Shown here piece after piece: positions 17,366-26,572 of a DNA stretch of 34,133 nt (its first letter is position 1; each line of letters begins with the position of its first letter). The notes beneath the pieces are model-generated. The model ran no database searches, had not been told where the DNA came from, and saw only the letters and a list, made by a program, of their open reading frames with translations. A program made the translations under genes and the position numbers. Source of the DNA: Candidatus Kaiserbacteria bacterium (GTDB lineage Bacteria > Patescibacteriota > Minisyncoccia > Phycocordibacterales > UBA2100); NCBI GenBank assembly GCA_003164215.1, contig PLSR01000020.1:13158-47290 (forward strand), given 5' to 3'.

Positions 17366-18462
17366 AATTCTTTGATCGCCTCCACGATTCTATCGATTTC
17401 TTCGAAGGCCAGTTCAGGATACAAAGGGAGCGACAAAATTCTTGAAGCCAAATGCTCCGCAATCGGGAAATCACCCCTTTTATGTTTTAATTCTCTATAC
17501 GCTTTTTGCAAATGAATGGGGATAGGGTAATGAATATTCCCAAAGATATTTCTGTCCTTCAGGAATTGCAACAGACGATCTCTTTTGTCGGTAACAATAC
17601 AGTAAACGTGAAAGACGTGTTTTATATTCGGATCGATCGCCGGAGTTTTGAGAGGCAAACCTTTTAACGTTTCATTGTAGTATCTTGCCAACTCGAGACG
17701 ACGGTCACTCCATTGTTCCACATGAGGCAGTTTTACGTTCAAGATCGCCGCTTGAATAGTGTCGAGTTTCGAGTTGTGGCCTTTTATTGTGTGTATATAT
17801 TTTTTGGTTTGCCCAAAGTAGCGGAGCAATCGTAGTTTCTTGGCCAGTACGGCGTTGTTGGTGGTGATAGCGCCTCCGTCGCCATAGCATCCAAGATTTT
17901 TACCTGGGTAAAAACTGTACGCGCACGCGATGCCAAAATTCCCAACTCTTTTTCCCTTGAATCGTGCGCCGTGCGCTTGCGCTGCATCCTCGACCACCAA
18001 TAAGCCGTGTTTTTTTGCAATAGACATGATCGCATCCATTTGTGCGGCCTGTCCATAGAGATGCGTCACCGCGATCACTTTGGTCTTGCGCGTGATGGCC
18101 TTCTCGATCTTTTTTGGGTCGATATTGAACGATGCGGGATCACAGTCGACGAAGACAACTTTTGCGCCTACAAAGCTTGGAGCCAAGGCAGTCGAGATAT
18201 ATGAGTTTACGGGCACGATGACTTCATCGCCCTTTTGCAGCTCCAGTGCTTCAAAGATCAACTCCAACGCAGATTGCCCGGAACCGGTACCGATACAATA
18301 TTTAGTCTCGCAAAACCTTGCAAAGGCGTTTTCAAATGCGGAGACGTCAGGTCCGTTTATGAATGCGGTGGTGTCGATGACCCGCTGTATCGCTGCGTCG
18401 ATCTCCGGTTTCAGGCTGAGATATTGTTTCTTGAGATCTACGAATTGTATCGGTTCGTCCAT
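17338..18462 (-). CDS. DegT/DnrJ/EryC1/StrS-family PLP aminotransferase (3-keto-sugar/WbpE-FdtB-like)
   Basis: IQFVDLKKQYLSLKPEIDAAI, FINGPDVSAFENAFA, VVEDAAQAHGARFKGKRVG, SFYPGKNLGCYGDGGAITTN (PLP Lys). Confidence 0.9.
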   Translation of the reverse strand: MDEPIQFVDLKKQYLSLKPEIDAAIQRVIDTTAFINGPDVSAFENAFARFCETKYCIGTGSGQSALELIFEALELQKGDEVIVPVNSYISTALAPSFVGAKVVFVDCDPASFNIDPKKIEKAITRKTKVIAVTHLYGQAAQMDAIMSIAKKHGLLVVEDAAQAHGARFKGKRVGNFGIACAYSFYPGKNLGCYGDGGAITTNNAVLAKKLRLLRYFGQTKKYIHTIKGHNSKLDTIQAAILNVKLPHVEQWSDRRLELARYYNETLKGLPLKTPAIDPNIKHVFHVYCIVTDKRDRLLQFLKDRNIFGNIHYPIPIHLQKAYRELKHKRGDFPIAEHLASRILSLPLYPELAFEEIDRIVEAIKEFYKDSRGSE

Positions 18463-18490
18463 AATTCGTCTTCGTGCTGACGGATAGAGA

Positions 18491-19573
18491 TCACTTACGT
18501 GCGTAGGCGCCCTTCTTCTTCGGAACTTTTTTTGCCGCGTCAAAAAGTTCTACGTACGCCATGAACGTTTTATCGATCATAGTGGGGAAGTCCACCTTCG
18601 GCGTCCAATCCAGATCTGCGACGGTATTTTCGATGAACGGTACGCGATTATTCACATCCTCGTATCCTTCACCGTAGTGCTGTTTGGCGGTCTTACTTAC
18701 TATCTGAACCTTTTTTATCTTATCCTTAAAATACCGATAATTCGGCGCTTTTTGGACTATCTGATCAGCCAATTCTTTGATGGAGTGATTGTTATAGGGA
18801 TTGCCGATATTATAGATCTTGCCATAGGCGATGCCGTTCTTGTTCTCGATTATCTTCATGAGCGCATCGATGCAGTCGTCTACATAGGTAAAGGACCGTC
18901 GAGCCATTCCGGCATCCACCAAGATCAAGTTCTCTCCGCGCAACACGTTCCCCAAGAATTGAGTGATCACTCGTGCGCTGCCTTTGCCTTTGCGATCGAT
19001 GTCGTCCAATCCGATCCCTGTCCAGTTAAACGGCCTGAAGATGGTGAAGCGAAGCTTCCGGTGCGTGCCATATGCCCAGATAACGCGGTCCATCATTTGT
19101 TTAGCAGTGGAGTAGATCCAGCGACTGCGATGAATCGGTCCCACGACAAGCGGAGAAGTCTCCGGATTAAAGATATTGTCAGGTGACATGCCATACACTT
19201 CGCTGGTCGATGGCCAAATCAAATACTTATCATACTTCGCACACAATCTGACGATCGGCAAATTTGCCTCGAAGTCGACCTCGAAGACCTTTAGAGGGTC
19301 TACCATGTAGGTCTGCGGAGTGGCGATACCGGCCAAAGGCAGCACCGTGTCGGCAGCCTTAACGATCTTCTCGATTGTCTTTATGTCCTTGGTGAGGTCT
19401 CCCTTGTAAAAGGTGAACCGTTTGTTATGTCTATCCGAAGCGATTCGCGTTTCGGATATGTCAAAGCCGATCACTTTCCAGTCGGTCGTATCAAGAATTC
19501 TGCGCAACAAGTGGTGTCCTATGAAGCCATTTACCCCGAAAATCGCAACTGTCTTTGTCTGTTTTTGCGCCAT
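18491..19573 (-). CDS. Stand-alone ArnA C-terminal-type UDP-glucuronate dehydrogenase/decarboxylase (extended SDR)
   Basis: AIFGVNGFIGHHLLRRIL, WPSTSEVYGM, VVGPIHRSRWIYSTAKQMMDRVIWAYG, FRPFNWTG, ARRSFTYVDDCIDAL: same order and residues as the E. coli ArnA dehydrogenase domain. Confidence 0.82.
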   Translation of the reverse strand: MAQKQTKTVAIFGVNGFIGHHLLRRILDTTDWKVIGFDISETRIASDRHNKRFTFYKGDLTKDIKTIEKIVKAADTVLPLAGIATPQTYMVDPLKVFEVDFEANLPIVRLCAKYDKYLIWPSTSEVYGMSPDNIFNPETSPLVVGPIHRSRWIYSTAKQMMDRVIWAYGTHRKLRFTIFRPFNWTGIGLDDIDRKGKGSARVITQFLGNVLRGENLILVDAGMARRSFTYVDDCIDALMKIIENKNGIAYGKIYNIGNPYNNHSIKELADQIVQKAPNYRYFKDKIKKVQIVSKTAKQHYGEGYEDVNNRVPFIENTVADLDWTPKVDFPTMIDKTFMAYVELFDAAKKVPKKKGAYARK

Positions 19574-19620
19574 ATGATTATGCTTTACACGGCATGTTAG
19601 CATCTCTAATTACAAAGTGC

Positions 19621-19626
19621 TACAGT
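19621..19626 (+). promoter_or_regulatory. -10 box TACAGT, 9 nt before ATG 19636
   Basis: TACAGT-AATAAAAAT-ATG, no SD. Confidence 0.45.
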
Positions 19627-19635
19627 AATAAAAAT

Positions 19636-20814
19636 ATGAAATGCAAAATATGTAGGGAAGATTCTTCAACGATGTTTCTAGATCTCGGCAAGCAGCCATT
19701 GGCCAACAAATATCCCAAACAAGAAGATTTTGTGCATGAGGATTTCTTTCCCGAGCAGGTTTTCTTTTGTACCAACTGCCGAAATGTTCAGTTGGGCACT
19801 ATCATTTCTCGCGAACGGATGTTCGAGGACTATTATTATCTATCTAGTGTCAATCAGGGTCTCGTCCGTCATTTTAATTCGCTGGCAGGCAAATTAAAAG
19901 ACTCAAAGTTCGTCTTGGACGTGGGCTCGAACGATGGAATTTTACTAAGGCCGCTTAAAGAATTGGGAGTGAAATTTTTAGGTGTCGACCCGTCCGTCAA
20001 TGTCTCAAAGATAGCGAACGATGCCGGTCTCACGACCATTACCGCCTTTTTTGACGCTGAGTCGGCGAATGAAGTGAGGACCAAGTATGGAAATCCTGAC
20101 GTGATCGTGGCGAGCAGTATCTTTACACATTTGGAAGACCCGCATCTTTTTATGAATGCGGTCAAAGAAATACTCACCGAAGATGGAAAATTTATCATAG
20201 AAGTCGAATATATCGGCAATATTATTCGCGATGTGCAATTCGAACGGTTTTATTTGGACAGGATCTTCTATTATTCGCTCTCTTCTCTCGCGAAGCTAGC
20301 TGAGCTCCATGAAATGTATATCCAAGATGTAGAGATGATCGAACCGCACGGGGGATCGTTGCAAGTCACGTTCATTCGCGCAGGTCAGGGTGCGGCACCG
20401 ACGGATAGAGTTGCCAACATGCTTAATGAAGAAGCAAAAAACTTATCTCTGCCAAAATTACTTGAATTCAAAAACGTCGTTGATGAGAGTGTCGGGGCTT
20501 TCAAAGATATGCTGATAGCATTAAAAGATTCCGGAGTAAAAGTTGCTGGGTATGGGTGTCCGGCACGTGTCACCACAATTACCAATTACGGTGATATAGG
20601 ACCGGATTTGGTCGAGTTTATTGTCGACGATTCGCCGCTCAAGCAAAACAAATTTTCTCCCGGTAAGCATATTCCGATCGTTCCAAACGCATATTTAGCC
20701 GATCACAAGCCAGAATTACTTGTCGTCTTCGCGTTCGAATACATCGACGATATTCGCAAAAAAACGGACAATGCCTATCGATATCTCATACCGATTCCTC
20801 CGAGGGAAGTGTAG
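19636..20814 (+). CDS. NDP-hexose C-methyltransferase-like SAM methyltransferase (Methyltransf_13/14 architecture)
   Basis: Zn-binding CKIC...CTNC, LDLGKQPLANKY, FVLDVGSNDGILL, EPHGGSLQVTF, VAGYGCPARVTTITNY. Confidence 0.88.
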   Translation: MKCKICREDSSTMFLDLGKQPLANKYPKQEDFVHEDFFPEQVFFCTNCRNVQLGTIISRERMFEDYYYLSSVNQGLVRHFNSLAGKLKDSKFVLDVGSNDGILLRPLKELGVKFLGVDPSVNVSKIANDAGLTTITAFFDAESANEVRTKYGNPDVIVASSIFTHLEDPHLFMNAVKEILTEDGKFIIEVEYIGNIIRDVQFERFYLDRIFYYSLSSLAKLAELHEMYIQDVEMIEPHGGSLQVTFIRAGQGAAPTDRVANMLNEEAKNLSLPKLLEFKNVVDESVGAFKDMLIALKDSGVKVAGYGCPARVTTITNYGDIGPDLVEFIVDDSPLKQNKFSPGKHIPIVPNAYLADHKPELLVVFAFEYIDDIRKKTDNAYRYLIPIPPREV

Positions 20815-20888
20815 TCAGTAGTGAGATTTTACAAAAGGGCCACATATACTTACTTGGAAAGACCTTAAAATAAAAGACTCTGTAATAT

Positions 20889-21371
20889 ATGGAAAACAAA
20901 ATGCAATGTATCGCACCTGACGTCATTATCGGTAAGGATGTAAGGCTCAACGCCTTCATCAATCTCTATGGTTGTTCGATAGGTGATGAGTCAATGATCG
21001 GAACATTCGTCGAGATCCAGGGCGGCGCGGTGGTCGGGAATAAATGCCGGATCCAAAGTCATACCTTTATTTGCGAAGGAGTGACGATCGAAGACAATGT
21101 CTTCGTTGGTCACGGTGTTATGTTCATAAATGATGCGCATCCTCGTGCCGTACGTCCTGATGGACAGCCCCAGACGCGCGCGGATTGGGGGGGCCGGATC
21201 GTTAAGACTATAGTAAAGAAAGGCGCATCCATCGGAAGCAATGCCACGATCCTTGGCGGTATCACGATCGGCGAGGATGCGACTGTCGGAGCAGGAGCCG
21301 TTGTCACTAAAGACGTTCCCACTGGCATGACGGTCGTCGGTAATCCGGCTCGTGTTCTTGAGAAGAAGTGA
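20889..21371 (+). CDS. Left-handed beta-helix (hexapeptide) acyltransferase, WbpD/FdtC-like
   Basis: Hexapeptide repeats; VFVGHGVMFINDAHPRA; VGAGAVVTKDVPTGMTVVGNPARVL. Confidence 0.9.
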   Translation: MENKMQCIAPDVIIGKDVRLNAFINLYGCSIGDESMIGTFVEIQGGAVVGNKCRIQSHTFICEGVTIEDNVFVGHGVMFINDAHPRAVRPDGQPQTRADWGGRIVKTIVKKGASIGSNATILGGITIGEDATVGAGAVVTKDVPTGMTVVGNPARVLEKK

Positions 21372-21376
21372 CGTCT

Positions 21377-22534
21377 ATGCCGGTTCCAAAGGTCACCGTC
21401 GCGATCGACACGACATTCATGGATCGCCGCAAAGCGAAGGGCACCGCGATCTGGATCCGTGAGATCGTTACAGAGTTGAAGAACTATCGGGATGAATTCG
21501 ATATCACCCTCATTCATCGCGAGAAGATCCCCGAAGACCCGCTCTACCAAGATTTCAATGAGATCGTGATACCGCGCTTGCCATTGCCAAAGTTCGCTGG
21601 TTTTTTTTCGGAACTGTGCTTCTTCCTGACGACGAAACAGCGATTTGATATTTACTATTTTGCGTACTCGCGTCTTTATCCAAGCTTCTGGCTCGCGCCT
21701 GCCCGAAGAATCGTCTATGCCGCGATGGATGGAGGACCGCTTACCGCAGGCTTCACGGCATACGGAACTAATCCAAAAGTTTCATCGATGACGCGGCGTT
21801 TTATCTCAAAAGTCGATATGTTCATCGCACTGAGCAATTTCGGGAGCAAGGGGATCAGAGAGACATATCATGTCGCGGCGGAAAAAGTTCGTACGGTCTA
21901 CTGCGGCGTCAGCGCCATCTTCAGACCGCTTGCGGGTCGGGAAGCTCTCAAAGAGGAGGTCCTGAAAAAATATGGCATTCGCTCGCCGTACATTCTCGAT
22001 GTCTCACGGTTCGATCCGCACAAAAATATCCTCAACCTCCTGCGCGCATTTAAGAACTTTCTCGACGAGAATCACACGGCTCATACGCTTGTCTTCGTCG
22101 GCGGACGGCACATGCCGGATTATTCTGACGAAGTCGAACGGCTTATAGCGGAGCTCGGTCTCTCGGATCGAGTGTACGTCGCCCCGTATATCGAAGAGGC
22201 GGATCTGCCGAAGGTCTATAATGCATCGGATTTTTTCATTTTCCCATCTTTTTATGAAGGATTTGGTATGCCAGCCGCCGAAGCTATGGCGTGCGGTACA
22301 CCGGTCGTCGTATCGGACACGCCTGCGCTCGTAGAGATCACTGGGAGAGCTGCGGAGATCGTGGATCCGCACGAAGCAGATTCTATAGCCCGCGGTATGA
22401 CGCGTATGCTCGACGGATCGCATCGTGACGCACTTGCTCAAAAAGGTATCGAACGCGCCGCGATCTTCACCTGGAAAGCGAGCGGGAAGGACATTACCGA
22501 TATATTTCGCAGGGTCGCAGCTTTGGATAAATAG
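21377..22534 (+). CDS. GT4-family glycosyltransferase (start may be GTG 21368)
   Basis: YILDVSRFDPHKNILNLLRAF, FPSFYEGFGMPAAEAMACGTPVVVSD. Confidence 0.9.
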   Translation: MPVPKVTVAIDTTFMDRRKAKGTAIWIREIVTELKNYRDEFDITLIHREKIPEDPLYQDFNEIVIPRLPLPKFAGFFSELCFFLTTKQRFDIYYFAYSRLYPSFWLAPARRIVYAAMDGGPLTAGFTAYGTNPKVSSMTRRFISKVDMFIALSNFGSKGIRETYHVAAEKVRTVYCGVSAIFRPLAGREALKEEVLKKYGIRSPYILDVSRFDPHKNILNLLRAFKNFLDENHTAHTLVFVGGRHMPDYSDEVERLIAELGLSDRVYVAPYIEEADLPKVYNASDFFIFPSFYEGFGMPAAEAMACGTPVVVSDTPALVEITGRAAEIVDPHEADSIARGMTRMLDGSHRDALAQKGIERAAIFTWKASGKDITDIFRRVAALDK

Positions 22535-22561
22535 CGAGTCTTTGTTAGTATTCTCTGAACT

Positions 22562-23593
22562 ATGGCGAAAAAACCTAAAGCCTTAATTACCGGTATCAGT
22601 GGGCAGGATGGTTCATACCTGGCCGAACTCCTTTTTGATAAAGGATACGATGTATATGGTCTGCTGCGTCGCACGAGCGCGGGGCCGCCGCCGTATATAG
22701 AGGATCTTCACCTCGCAAAAAAGCTTTCATATGTCTACGGCAATGTGCGCGACCTTAGCACGATACGCATTGCGATGGAAGAAGTGCGTCCCGACGAGGT
22801 CTACAATCTTGCGGCACAATCGCACGTCTGGGTCTCTTTTAAGGTTCCCGATGAGACATGGGAGACGAATTTTTACGGTGTGGGGCGCGTCGTCAACGAG
22901 GCGATGCGCGTGAACAAAGACGTGCGCGTCTATCAAGCCTCGACGAGTGAGATGTTCGGCTCGACTCCGCCGCCGCAGAGCGAAGCGTCGCCGTTCTCAC
23001 CCGTCTCACCCTATGCGGAGGCGAAGCTCAAAGCACACGAAGAATTTATCGTTGCGTATCGCGAGAAATATGGCCTCTTCGCGGCATCCGGCATTCTCTT
23101 TAATCATGAATCACCGCGCCGCGGTAAACATTTCGTCACGCGCAAGATCACACACTCGCTCGCGAAGATCAAACTCGGGCTCCAGGACAAGTTGGAACTC
23201 GGGAATCTCGAAGCGAAACGAGACTGGGGCTACGCGGGAGATTATGTCGAGGCCATGCATCTGATACTCCAGCAGAAGAAGGCGGACGATTATGTGATCG
23301 CGACCGGCGAGTCGCACACCGTGCGAGATTTCGTCAATGCAGCCGCGGCTGCGCTCGACATGCCGATCACGTGGGAAGGCGAAGGAGCGCACGAGGTCGG
23401 AAAGGATAAGAACGGCAAGGTCATCATCGGTGTGGATCCGGAATTCTATCGTCCGAATGAGGTACATTACCTTCTGGGGGACCCGAACAAGGCGCGCGAG
23501 CGGCTCGGCTGGACTCGGAAGGTCTCGTTCGATCAACTTGTCACGATGATGGTCAAAAGTGACTATGATTCGCTGAAACATCTTGCACCGTAA
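22562..23593 (+). CDS. gmd: GDP-mannose 4,6-dehydratase
   Basis: ALITGISGQDGSYLAELLFDKGYDVYGLLRR, QASTSEMFG, SPYAEAKLKAHE, LFNHESPRRGKHFVTRKI, KRDWGYAGDYVEAMHLILQQ. Confidence 0.96.
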   Translation: MAKKPKALITGISGQDGSYLAELLFDKGYDVYGLLRRTSAGPPPYIEDLHLAKKLSYVYGNVRDLSTIRIAMEEVRPDEVYNLAAQSHVWVSFKVPDETWETNFYGVGRVVNEAMRVNKDVRVYQASTSEMFGSTPPPQSEASPFSPVSPYAEAKLKAHEEFIVAYREKYGLFAASGILFNHESPRRGKHFVTRKITHSLAKIKLGLQDKLELGNLEAKRDWGYAGDYVEAMHLILQQKKADDYVIATGESHTVRDFVNAAAAALDMPITWEGEGAHEVGKDKNGKVIIGVDPEFYRPNEVHYLLGDPNKARERLGWTRKVSFDQLVTMMVKSDYDSLKHLAP

Positions 23594-23610
23594 CACATAT
23601 CTCTAGAGCC

Positions 23611-24624
23611 ATGGAACAAAATATCGAGATCACGCATTTTCCCGTTCCCACGCGTTGTCCGTTGTGCGGGGCAGGCGCAGATTTCACTCGCCACGAGACG
23701 CACGTTGATCGTGGCGTTCCATACGATCTCTATGAGTGTCCATCGTGCCGAGCGCAATGGTGGGAGCCGCTGAAGAATCCGGGTGCGGAATGGTACGAGA
23801 GCGACGTGCGGTATGCCGGCCGAAACGGCGATCCGATCCTGGAAGCGAACGAGCAGCATCGTCGCACCATATCGTTCATCGCTCCACTGCGCGGCCGCGT
23901 GCTCGACGTCGGGTGCGGAGTCGGGAATTTTCTCGCATGGGCGAAGAAAGACGGCTGGGAATGTCATGGGATCGATTTTGATCGCGATAGTATCGAGACG
24001 GGCAAACGAACGTTCGGCCTTAAAAACCTGGAGGTCGCTGACCTGCATACGTACAAGGCACGGCATCCCGGAGACACATTCGACCTGGTAACATTTTTCG
24101 ATGTCTTCGAGCACATCGACGATCATGTCGTGTTCATCGAAACGGTCCGAAGTTTGCTTAAGCCCGGAGGGTACATCTCCCTCAGCACGCCGTATCGGGG
24201 TGGATCGCGGTGGCTCGTGGCGCATGATTTCCCGCCGCGCCACCTCACTCGCTGGGATCTCGAATCTATGGCCACGTTCATGGATCGGCATGGGTTTACA
24301 GTCCGATATCAGAAATTACTTCCGGCGAAATTTTTCTTCATCGTCACGAAATTGCGTTTCAAGTATGGGCGTGCGTTCACGTTCGGCCTGGTGCAGAAGG
24401 TCAAAGATGCAACACCACGGCGAACAACAGCACCTCGTGACGGGTCTCCGGTGCGACCTGTCCTGAAAATACGCGTCGTACATGCGCTTGCGAAGACAAA
24501 GGACATCCTCATCTTCGGCATCCCCGCCGTCTTCATCTGGACTGGCTTTCTCTTCACGAAGAAGCGCTACACCGACCAGATCTTCATAGCGCAACTTCGA
24601 GAGGAGAGCGGTAGCAACGTATGA
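23611..24624 (+). CDS. Class I SAM-dependent methyltransferase with N-terminal zinc ribbon
   Basis: CPLCGAG...CPSCRAQWW, VLDVGCGVGNFLAWAKKDGWECHGIDFD, LVTFFDVFEHIDD. Confidence 0.85.
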   Translation: MEQNIEITHFPVPTRCPLCGAGADFTRHETHVDRGVPYDLYECPSCRAQWWEPLKNPGAEWYESDVRYAGRNGDPILEANEQHRRTISFIAPLRGRVLDVGCGVGNFLAWAKKDGWECHGIDFDRDSIETGKRTFGLKNLEVADLHTYKARHPGDTFDLVTFFDVFEHIDDHVVFIETVRSLLKPGGYISLSTPYRGGSRWLVAHDFPPRHLTRWDLESMATFMDRHGFTVRYQKLLPAKFFFIVTKLRFKYGRAFTFGLVQKVKDATPRRTTAPRDGSPVRPVLKIRVVHALAKTKDILIFGIPAVFIWTGFLFTKKRYTDQIFIAQLREESGSNV

Positions 24625-25757
24625 GAATTTACTATATAGCTCATGCGCGAATGCCGACGGGCAGAGCGCATGGGCTCACCATAGTGAAATCATGCGAGGC
24701 GTTCGCAAATGCTGGTAGTGCGGTGACGCTCGTTCTGCTGCGACGCAAAAATGGTTCGAATGTCGATATTTTCGGCATCTATAGCGTTCCGAAAATTTTT
24801 AGCGTCCGCTATCTCTTGGTCCCTGAGTTCCTCTATCGTTCCACGAGTCAGATGGCGTTCACGTTGCAGACCGCAGTATTCTATATCTGCGCATTCTTTT
24901 TTATGCTCTTCGAGAACCGAAAGGACACGATCATCTATACGCGCGAATTCCCGATCACGCTCTTGCGATTTGTCGGATTCAAGGTGGTGTTCGAATGTCA
25001 TACCATTTCTCATAAACGCCGACTCTTTTTCTGGTTCTGCCGCCGTGCATCCCGCATCATCACGATCTCCGGTGCGCTTAAAAGAACGTTCGTGAATGCC
25101 GGTTTCGCCGATGGGCGCATCATGGTCGCTCCGTCGGGAGTGGACCTTTCCATATTCGCTCACCTCACTGGGAAAGGCGAAGCGCGCGATGCACTTGGGC
25201 TATCGCGAGATGAGAAGATCGTGCTCTATACAGGCAACTTCACCACGATGGGCGAAGATAAAGGCATCATTGACATCATTCGTGCGCTCAAAGAACTTCC
25301 CGACACGACGTTCGTCGCGGTTGGAGGCGGCGAGCCGGACATAGTTCGATTCAACAAACTTGCGGTGGATGAAGGAGTCGAAGCGCGCGTACGTTTGCTT
25401 CCGCATGCACCGCAGGCGGTGCTTGCGAACTACCAGCAGGCGGCCGACATTCTTCTCATGCCGTTCCCGGACACGCCGCATTATCGCAATCACATGTCGC
25501 CGGTGAAAATGTTCGAATATATGGCAAGTGGCCGGCCGATCATCGCCTCCGATCTGCCGACCATTCGGGAAGTCTTGAATGATACGAATGCGGTCATCGT
25601 TCCACCGGGAGATCCTCGATCGCTTGCGGCAGCAATGCGCGGATTGTTCGACGATCCGGCCCGATCAGAAATGTTGGCGCGACAAGCGCGAAGCGATGTC
25701 GAGCGATATGCGTGGGGAGAGCGCGCGCGGAGCGTCCTTACATTCATCGGCGCGTAG
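24621..25757 (+). CDS. GT4-family glycosyltransferase
   Basis: VAPSGVDLSIFAHL, IVLYTGNFTTMGEDKGI, SPVKMFEYMASGRPIIASDLPTIREVL; ATGA overlap. Confidence 0.9.
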   Translation: MRIYYIAHARMPTGRAHGLTIVKSCEAFANAGSAVTLVLLRRKNGSNVDIFGIYSVPKIFSVRYLLVPEFLYRSTSQMAFTLQTAVFYICAFFFMLFENRKDTIIYTREFPITLLRFVGFKVVFECHTISHKRRLFFWFCRRASRIITISGALKRTFVNAGFADGRIMVAPSGVDLSIFAHLTGKGEARDALGLSRDEKIVLYTGNFTTMGEDKGIIDIIRALKELPDTTFVAVGGGEPDIVRFNKLAVDEGVEARVRLLPHAPQAVLANYQQAADILLMPFPDTPHYRNHMSPVKMFEYMASGRPIIASDLPTIREVLNDTNAVIVPPGDPRSLAAAMRGLFDDPARSEMLARQARSDVERYAWGERARSVLTFIGA

Positions 25758-25791
25758 ATCGAAGAATGTTTGATTTTATCAGGTTCGGCAG

Positions 25792-25797
25792 CATAAT
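25792..25797 (+). promoter_or_regulatory. -10 box CATAAT, 6 nt before ATG 25804
   Basis: CATAAT-TCACTC-ATG, no SD. Confidence 0.5.
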
Positions 25798-25803
25798 TCA
25801 CTC

Positions 25804-26511
25804 ATGCTTCTTGTCCTGACGTATCACTCGATCGCGAGCTCTGATTGGGCGGTCGCGGTCACGCCCGAAAATTTCCGGCGGCAATTGGAATACCTCAAGA
25901 AACGAGGATTCTTGTTTGTTCACGCCCGAGAGATCAAGAACCTGCTCAAAGAGGGGGCGCACCGGGATCACCAGTACGCATGCATCACGTTCGACGACGG
26001 CGTCGAGGATAATTTCACTACAGCATTTCCCATTCTCAAGAAGTTGGGCATACCCGCGTCGATCTTCGTGACGACCGGCTCGGTCGGCTTAGTGCGTACC
26101 GACGGGCGTGTCGTGCGCTTCATGAGTTGGGAACAGATGCGCGAGATGCGTGAAAGCGGGTTCATTGAAATAGAAAATCATACGCATTCGCACGGTGATC
26201 TTCGCGGGATGAGCTCTTCGGAGATCGAAGAAGATGTACGTCGGGCGTCCGACGAGATCGAGCACAATCTTGGCGTCCGTCCGCACGTCATTGCATATCC
26301 TAAGGGCAAGTACGATATACATGTTCAGGAGTCTGTATCACACATTTGCGACACGGCGCTCGGGAGCGTCGGGATCACGACGGCAGAGAGCCTGATCGAT
26401 CTGTATGCGATCCCGCGGGTGCCGGTGCATCGGCGTGTCAAAATGTGGAAATTTGCGCTTCGTACGCGGCCCCTCTTCTGGAAGCTGCAGCGCGCGTTCG
26501 GCCGCATATGA
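25804..26511 (+). CDS. Polysaccharide deacetylase (NodB homology domain)
   Basis: LTYHSIA, CITFDDGVEDNFTTAFPIL, IENHTHSHGDLRGMS, VIAYPKGKYD. Confidence 0.92.
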   Translation: MLLVLTYHSIASSDWAVAVTPENFRRQLEYLKKRGFLFVHAREIKNLLKEGAHRDHQYACITFDDGVEDNFTTAFPILKKLGIPASIFVTTGSVGLVRTDGRVVRFMSWEQMREMRESGFIEIENHTHSHGDLRGMSSSEIEEDVRRASDEIEHNLGVRPHVIAYPKGKYDIHVQESVSHICDTALGSVGITTAESLIDLYAIPRVPVHRRVKMWKFALRTRPLFWKLQRAFGRI

Positions 26512-26572
26512 CATCCTGCAATCGTTGGTGCGACGGTGCCGTTTTTGCTAGAATCTCGTAATCAGCGAACCT

